Assembly: GCA_965218865.1 (NCBI GenBank)
Contig: CBDCME010000062.1
Span: 103,170 to 167,169 of the forward strand
Direction: 5' to 3'
Source of the DNA: CBDCME01 sp965218865
GTDB lineage: Bacteria; Pseudomonadota; Alphaproteobacteria; JAAXGF01
DNA length: 64,000 nucleotides
Numbering within the stretch: the first letter of the stretch is position 1; each line of letters starts with the position of its first letter. Of the stretch, positions 61,813-64,000 are shown piece after piece. The position numbers and the translations under genes are program-made. The notes under the pieces were generated by a model that made no database searches, was not told the origin of the DNA, and saw only the letters and a program-made list of their open reading frames with translations.

Positions 61813-62199
61813 GTGGACGCCGACTTCTTGGATACGATCCGCTTCGACGCCGATGGCTTGATCCCGGCCCTTGCGCAGCAGTTTGATAGCGGCGAAATCC
61901 TGATGATGGCGTGGATGAACCGCGAGGCCGTGGCCGAGACGGTGGCCAAGGGGCGGGTCTGTTATTGGTCGCGATCGCGCGGCAGGTTGTGGCGCAAGGG
62001 CGAACGCTCCGGCCAACACCAGCGCCTGGTCGAGCTCCGTCTCGATTGCGACGGCGACACCTTGTTGCTGCTCGTCGATCAGACCGGCGTCGCCTGCCAT
62101 ACCGGGCGGCGAAGTTGCTTCTTCCGCGAGCTTCGCGACGGGAAATGGGTTTCCCTGAGCGAACCCTTGGTCGATCCGGAGACCCTCTATGGCCGCTAA
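61813..62199 (+). CDS. hisI: Phosphoribosyl-AMP cyclohydrolase
   Basis: This opens the adenine ring of PR-AMP, step 3 of histidine synthesis. The 128 residues from GTG 61813 include the catalytic and metal motifs GEILMMAWMNREAVAET, YWSRSRGRLWRKGERSGQHQ, LRLDCDGDTLLLLVDQTGVACHTGRRSCFFRE (Asp ligands for Mg and Cys ligands for Zn). GGGAGGGGCGCC lies upstream of GTG. It overlaps hisE by 11 bp, indicating translational coupling. Confidence 0.95.
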   Translation: MDADFLDTIRFDADGLIPALAQQFDSGEILMMAWMNREAVAETVAKGRVCYWSRSRGRLWRKGERSGQHQRLVELRLDCDGDTLLLLVDQTGVACHTGRRSCFFRELRDGKWVSLSEPLVDPETLYGR

Positions 62200-62524
62200 G
62201 CCCGATTCCGCTGTGCTGGAGGCGCTGTTCGCGGTCGTCGAGGCGCGGCGCGGGGGCGATCCGAAAGAGTCGTACGTGGCCATGAGGCTGGCCCAGGGCA
62301 CCGAGAAGATCGCCCAGAAACTCGGCGAGGAAGCGGTCGAAACCGTCATCGCCGCGCTCGGGAACGAGCGCCCGGCCCTGGTGCGCGAAAGCGCCGATCT
62401 TTTATTTCACCTTCTCCTCCTGTGGGCCAACGCCGGGATCGACCCGAGCGAAGTCTTCGCCGAGCTCGAACGCCGCCGCGGCCAATCCGGCCTGGCCGAG
62501 AAACGCGCCCGAAAGCGAAGTTGA
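62189..62524 (+). CDS. hisE: Phosphoribosyl-ATP diphosphatase
   Basis: This removes pyrophosphate from PR-ATP, step 2 of histidine synthesis. The 111-residue protein is of the all-alpha MazG-like fold with LFAVVEARRGGDPKESYVAMRLAQG, IAQKLGEEAVETVIAAL (metal-binding Glu residues) and ESADLLFHLLLLWA. The C-terminal ~20 residues are basic. The start ATG lies within the end of hisI. Separate hisI and hisE is usual in alphaproteobacteria. Confidence 0.95.
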   Translation: MAAKPDSAVLEALFAVVEARRGGDPKESYVAMRLAQGTEKIAQKLGEEAVETVIAALGNERPALVRESADLLFHLLLLWANAGIDPSEVFAELERRRGQSGLAEKRARKRS

Positions 62525-62659
62525 CGGCAGGCACGGACGTCGAATTGAACAGGATCGGCCGGACTCGCGTTAAAGATAGAGTTTAAGGCGCTGACGATGG
62601 CGTTCAGGGACGGTAAACCTGGCCGAGGGATCCGTCGGAGACGAGCAAGGTAGAGAAGG

Positions 62660-62848
62660 CTATCGGCATTGACGACCCTGGCTCGACGTCGTAGACGTGG
62701 GTCGCCGTGCGCTCCGACTGTTGGGGCTGGGCCGCAATGCCGCAACAGTGACGGAGGCGACCCAGAGGGCGACAATCCCGATCAACCAGATCGCCATCGT
62801 GGCTCCGGCGGCGGACAGGTACTGCCGAAGTGATTTATTTTTCCCCAT
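62660..62848 (-). CDS. Small single-helix membrane protein (low confidence)
   Basis: From ATG 62848, with GGAGAAAGGGAA directly upstream, the 62-residue frame reads MGKNKSLRQYLSAAGATMAIWLIGIVALWVASVTVAAL followed by a Ser/Arg-rich tail. The helix (residues 16-38) and start site look real. The tail may be non-native. Family unknown. Confidence 0.45.
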   Translation of the reverse strand: MGKNKSLRQYLSAAGATMAIWLIGIVALWVASVTVAALRPSPNSRSARRPTSTTSSQGRQCR

Positions 62849-62875
62849 TTCCCTTTCTCCCGATGGAAGCGGCGT

Positions 62876-62971
62876 CCATAATCCCCGACCGCTTCCCAGT
62901 TGGTCGTGATTCCTCTCGATGGAACCGTCCATAATCCCCGACCGCTTCCCAGTTGGTCGTGATTCCTCTCA
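62876..62971. repeat. 43-bp direct repeat, two copies
   Basis: TCCATAATCCCCGACCGCTT... occurs at 62876-62918 and 62929-62971, perfectly matched over 43 bp with a 10-bp spacer. It lies just upstream of the small membrane gene's start on the minus strand, so could duplicate part of its regulatory region. Confidence 0.7.
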
Positions 62972-62999
62972 CCCGGTGTTCCTCACGCGGCTCCACAGG

Positions 63000-63028
63000 G
63001 AGGGCGAGAGGGCCGGAACAGACACTTA
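63000..63028 (+). repeat. Double-hairpin repeat, remnant
   Basis: Only GAGGGCGAGAGGGCCGGAACAGAC and the right end ACACTTA survive. The segment between two ACAGAC repeats (with the second hairpin) has been deleted. It abuts the IS630 copy D end. Confidence 0.65.
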
Positions 63029-63689
63029 TACCAACCGCCCTAGAGTTTGACTCGCGCAAAGGTTTACACGCTAGGTTTTGTGTGATTCAAGGTTGTTGGC
63101 AACAAGGGAGTGTGTTCAATGCCAACGATTCCTTTGCGAAACGACTTTGATGCTGAAAGAGTCCGTGTTCTTGCGGCACGGAGCGATGATGGGAACCAGG
63201 CGCGACGGCTTTTGTCGATGGCGGCCATCTACGATGGGATGGATCGAGCGTGCGCGGCGGGTATTGGCGGCATGGATCGGCAGACGTTGCGGGACTGGGT
63301 TCACCGGTTCAACGCGGGAGGTCCGGCCGGTCTGATCGACCGCAAGCCGAACGGGGCGTTGCGTCGGTTGACGCCGTCGCAAATGGCGGCGCTTTCGCGG
63401 GCTATCGAGGCCGGTCCCGATCCCGAACGGTATGGGGTCGTGCGCTGGCGCTGCATCGATCTCAAGCAACTGATCCGAACGCGCTTCGGCGTGGACTATC
63501 ACGAGCGGAGCGTCGGCAAGCTGCTGGCCGCGCTCGGGTTCTCGCATATTTCCGCGCGCCCGCGCCACGTCGGCCAGGATGCGCGGGCACAGGAGGAATT
63601 TAAAAAAAAGTTTTCCCGAACACTTGGCGAAAATCGTAGCGGCACAGCCACCGGACACGCCCATCGAGGTTTGGTTTCAAGATGAAATG
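63029..63689 (+). mobile_element. IS630-family insertion sequence, copy D, interrupted by IS21
   Basis: The left end TACCAACCGCCC at 63029-63040 and orfA are nearly identical to other copies. Identity stops in codons for VWFQDEM at 63689, where the IS21 end begins. The other end lies beyond the window or is lost. Confidence 0.88.
63110..63685 (+). CDS. IS630 transposase, orfA part
   Basis: 191 residues, same as 4617-5192 except RYGVVRW for RDGVVRW. Slippery A run intact. orfB is truncated after FQDEM, so no active transposase can be made from this copy. Confidence 0.8.
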   Translation: MCSMPTIPLRNDFDAERVRVLAARSDDGNQARRLLSMAAIYDGMDRACAAGIGGMDRQTLRDWVHRFNAGGPAGLIDRKPNGALRRLTPSQMAALSRAIEAGPDPERYGVVRWRCIDLKQLIRTRFGVDYHERSVGKLLAALGFSHISARPRHVGQDARAQEEFKKKFSRTLGENRSGTATGHAHRGLVSR

Positions 63690-64000
63690 TGTTGTTCGGC
63701 GTGGAATATTGACCCCCTATTGGGGGTTATCGGCGTCCAAAATTGACCCCCCTGGTTTTGTGCTCTTGAACACACCTCGTTGTTTGGACAGACGAGGTGG
63801 GGGAGATGCTGGTTTGTGGAGACGATTGCGCGGATCCGTCGGGATCATCTGGTGAGGGGTGTTCCGATCAAGAAGATCGCCCGGGATTTGAGGGTTTCGA
63901 AGAACACGGTGCGCAAGGTGGTGCGGGGTGATGAGACCTCGTACAGCTACGCGCGCAAGATCCAGCCGATGCCGAAGCTGGGGCCGTGGGTGGGTGAGCT
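63690..64000 (+). mobile_element. IS21-family insertion sequence, left end
   Basis: The left end begins near 63690 (TGTTGTTCGGCGTGGAATA) and contains two copies of ATTGACCCCC (63708 and 63754 regions), the repeated terminal binding sites characteristic of IS21 elements. It runs beyond the window edge. It cut IS630 copy D. Confidence 0.82.
63816..64000 (+). CDS. istA: IS21 transposase IstA, N-terminal part (runs off window)
   Basis: From GTG 63816 the frame reads VETIARIRRDHLVRGVPIKKIARDLRVSKNTVRKVVRGDETSYSY and ends KLGPWVGEL at the edge. This is the IstA helix-turn-helix region. ATG 63806 with GGGGGAG upstream is out of frame by one base. Removing one T from GGTTTGTGG would give the common MLVVETI start, so a one-base insertion may be present. 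Confidence 0.8.
   Translation, partial: METIARIRRDHLVRGVPIKKIARDLRVSKNTVRKVVRGDETSYSYARKIQPMPKLGPWVGE

Overview
The window looks like a GC-rich chromosome segment of an alphaproteobacterium, probably Rhodospirillales-like. This is inferred from ETF-ubiquinone oxidoreductase, separate adjacent hisI and hisE, apaG, a Prx5-type peroxiredoxin, a cold-shock gene followed by a small basic coiled gene, and several protein types frequent in that class. Taxonomy cannot be proven from this sequence alone. About a third of the window is insertion sequences and short repeats, and an unusual share of the host genes carry nonsense, frameshift, truncation or start-codon lesions. The picture is a genome in an active phase of IS expansion and gene decay.

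Layout. 1-8 kb is a pile-up: IS1595, an IS5/IS1182-type element, a dead outer-membrane barrel gene, IS630, a truncated second IS5/IS1182 copy and IS256, with a GFA-domain gene hit twice. 8-15 kb is host DNA: a degenerate REC-GGDEF protein, frameshifted trkH, folE, apaG, a radical SAM gene and an ethanolamine-type permease. 15.1-18.6 kb is an ISAs1-family element with an N-terminal DUF4338 (DruA-like) domain, itself split by an IS110/IS1111 element. 18.7-24.3 kb is host DNA (secreted nuclease, ETF-QO, uracil-DNA glycosylase, ParA, peroxiredoxin). 24.5-26.6 kb is the intact second ISAs1 copy. 26.7-30.8 kb has a Sel1 protein, cold-shock protein, NDP-hexose 2,3-dehydratase and a glycosyltransferase cut by IS5/IS1182. 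32.4-36 kb holds two envelope-polysaccharide genes (WecA-like and CapD/FlaA1-like). 36-50 kb holds AsmA-like and FecR proteins, a broken CHASE2-adenylate cyclase beside an intact HD phosphohydrolase, a frameshifted PilZ gene, an M17 aminopeptidase, a HEAT-like repeat protein, a PagL-like deacylase, proline iminopeptidase, a second nuclease, IS630 and a metallophosphatase that has lost its metal ligands. 50.2-56.5 kb is a second accessory zone (IS remnants, IS1595, IS256, IS630, a disrupted two-gene accessory operon, a phage-type helicase remnant). 56.5-62.5 kb is host DNA (DUF1223, aconitase, hisI, hisE). The window ends in IS630 cut by IS21.

Two short repeat families stand out and match no IS ends seen here. 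One is a ~130-160 bp double-hairpin element in eight near-complete copies plus a remnant, with compensatory changes in its long stem. The other is an exactly 109-bp element with CTAG-containing inverted ends, in three copies, one of which supplies the stop codon of a host gene. The other strong candidate is the non-coding end of the IS110 element. It carries short matches to the element's own target and to its circular junction, as expected of a bridge RNA. Its empty target site can be read from the uninterrupted ISAs1 copy.
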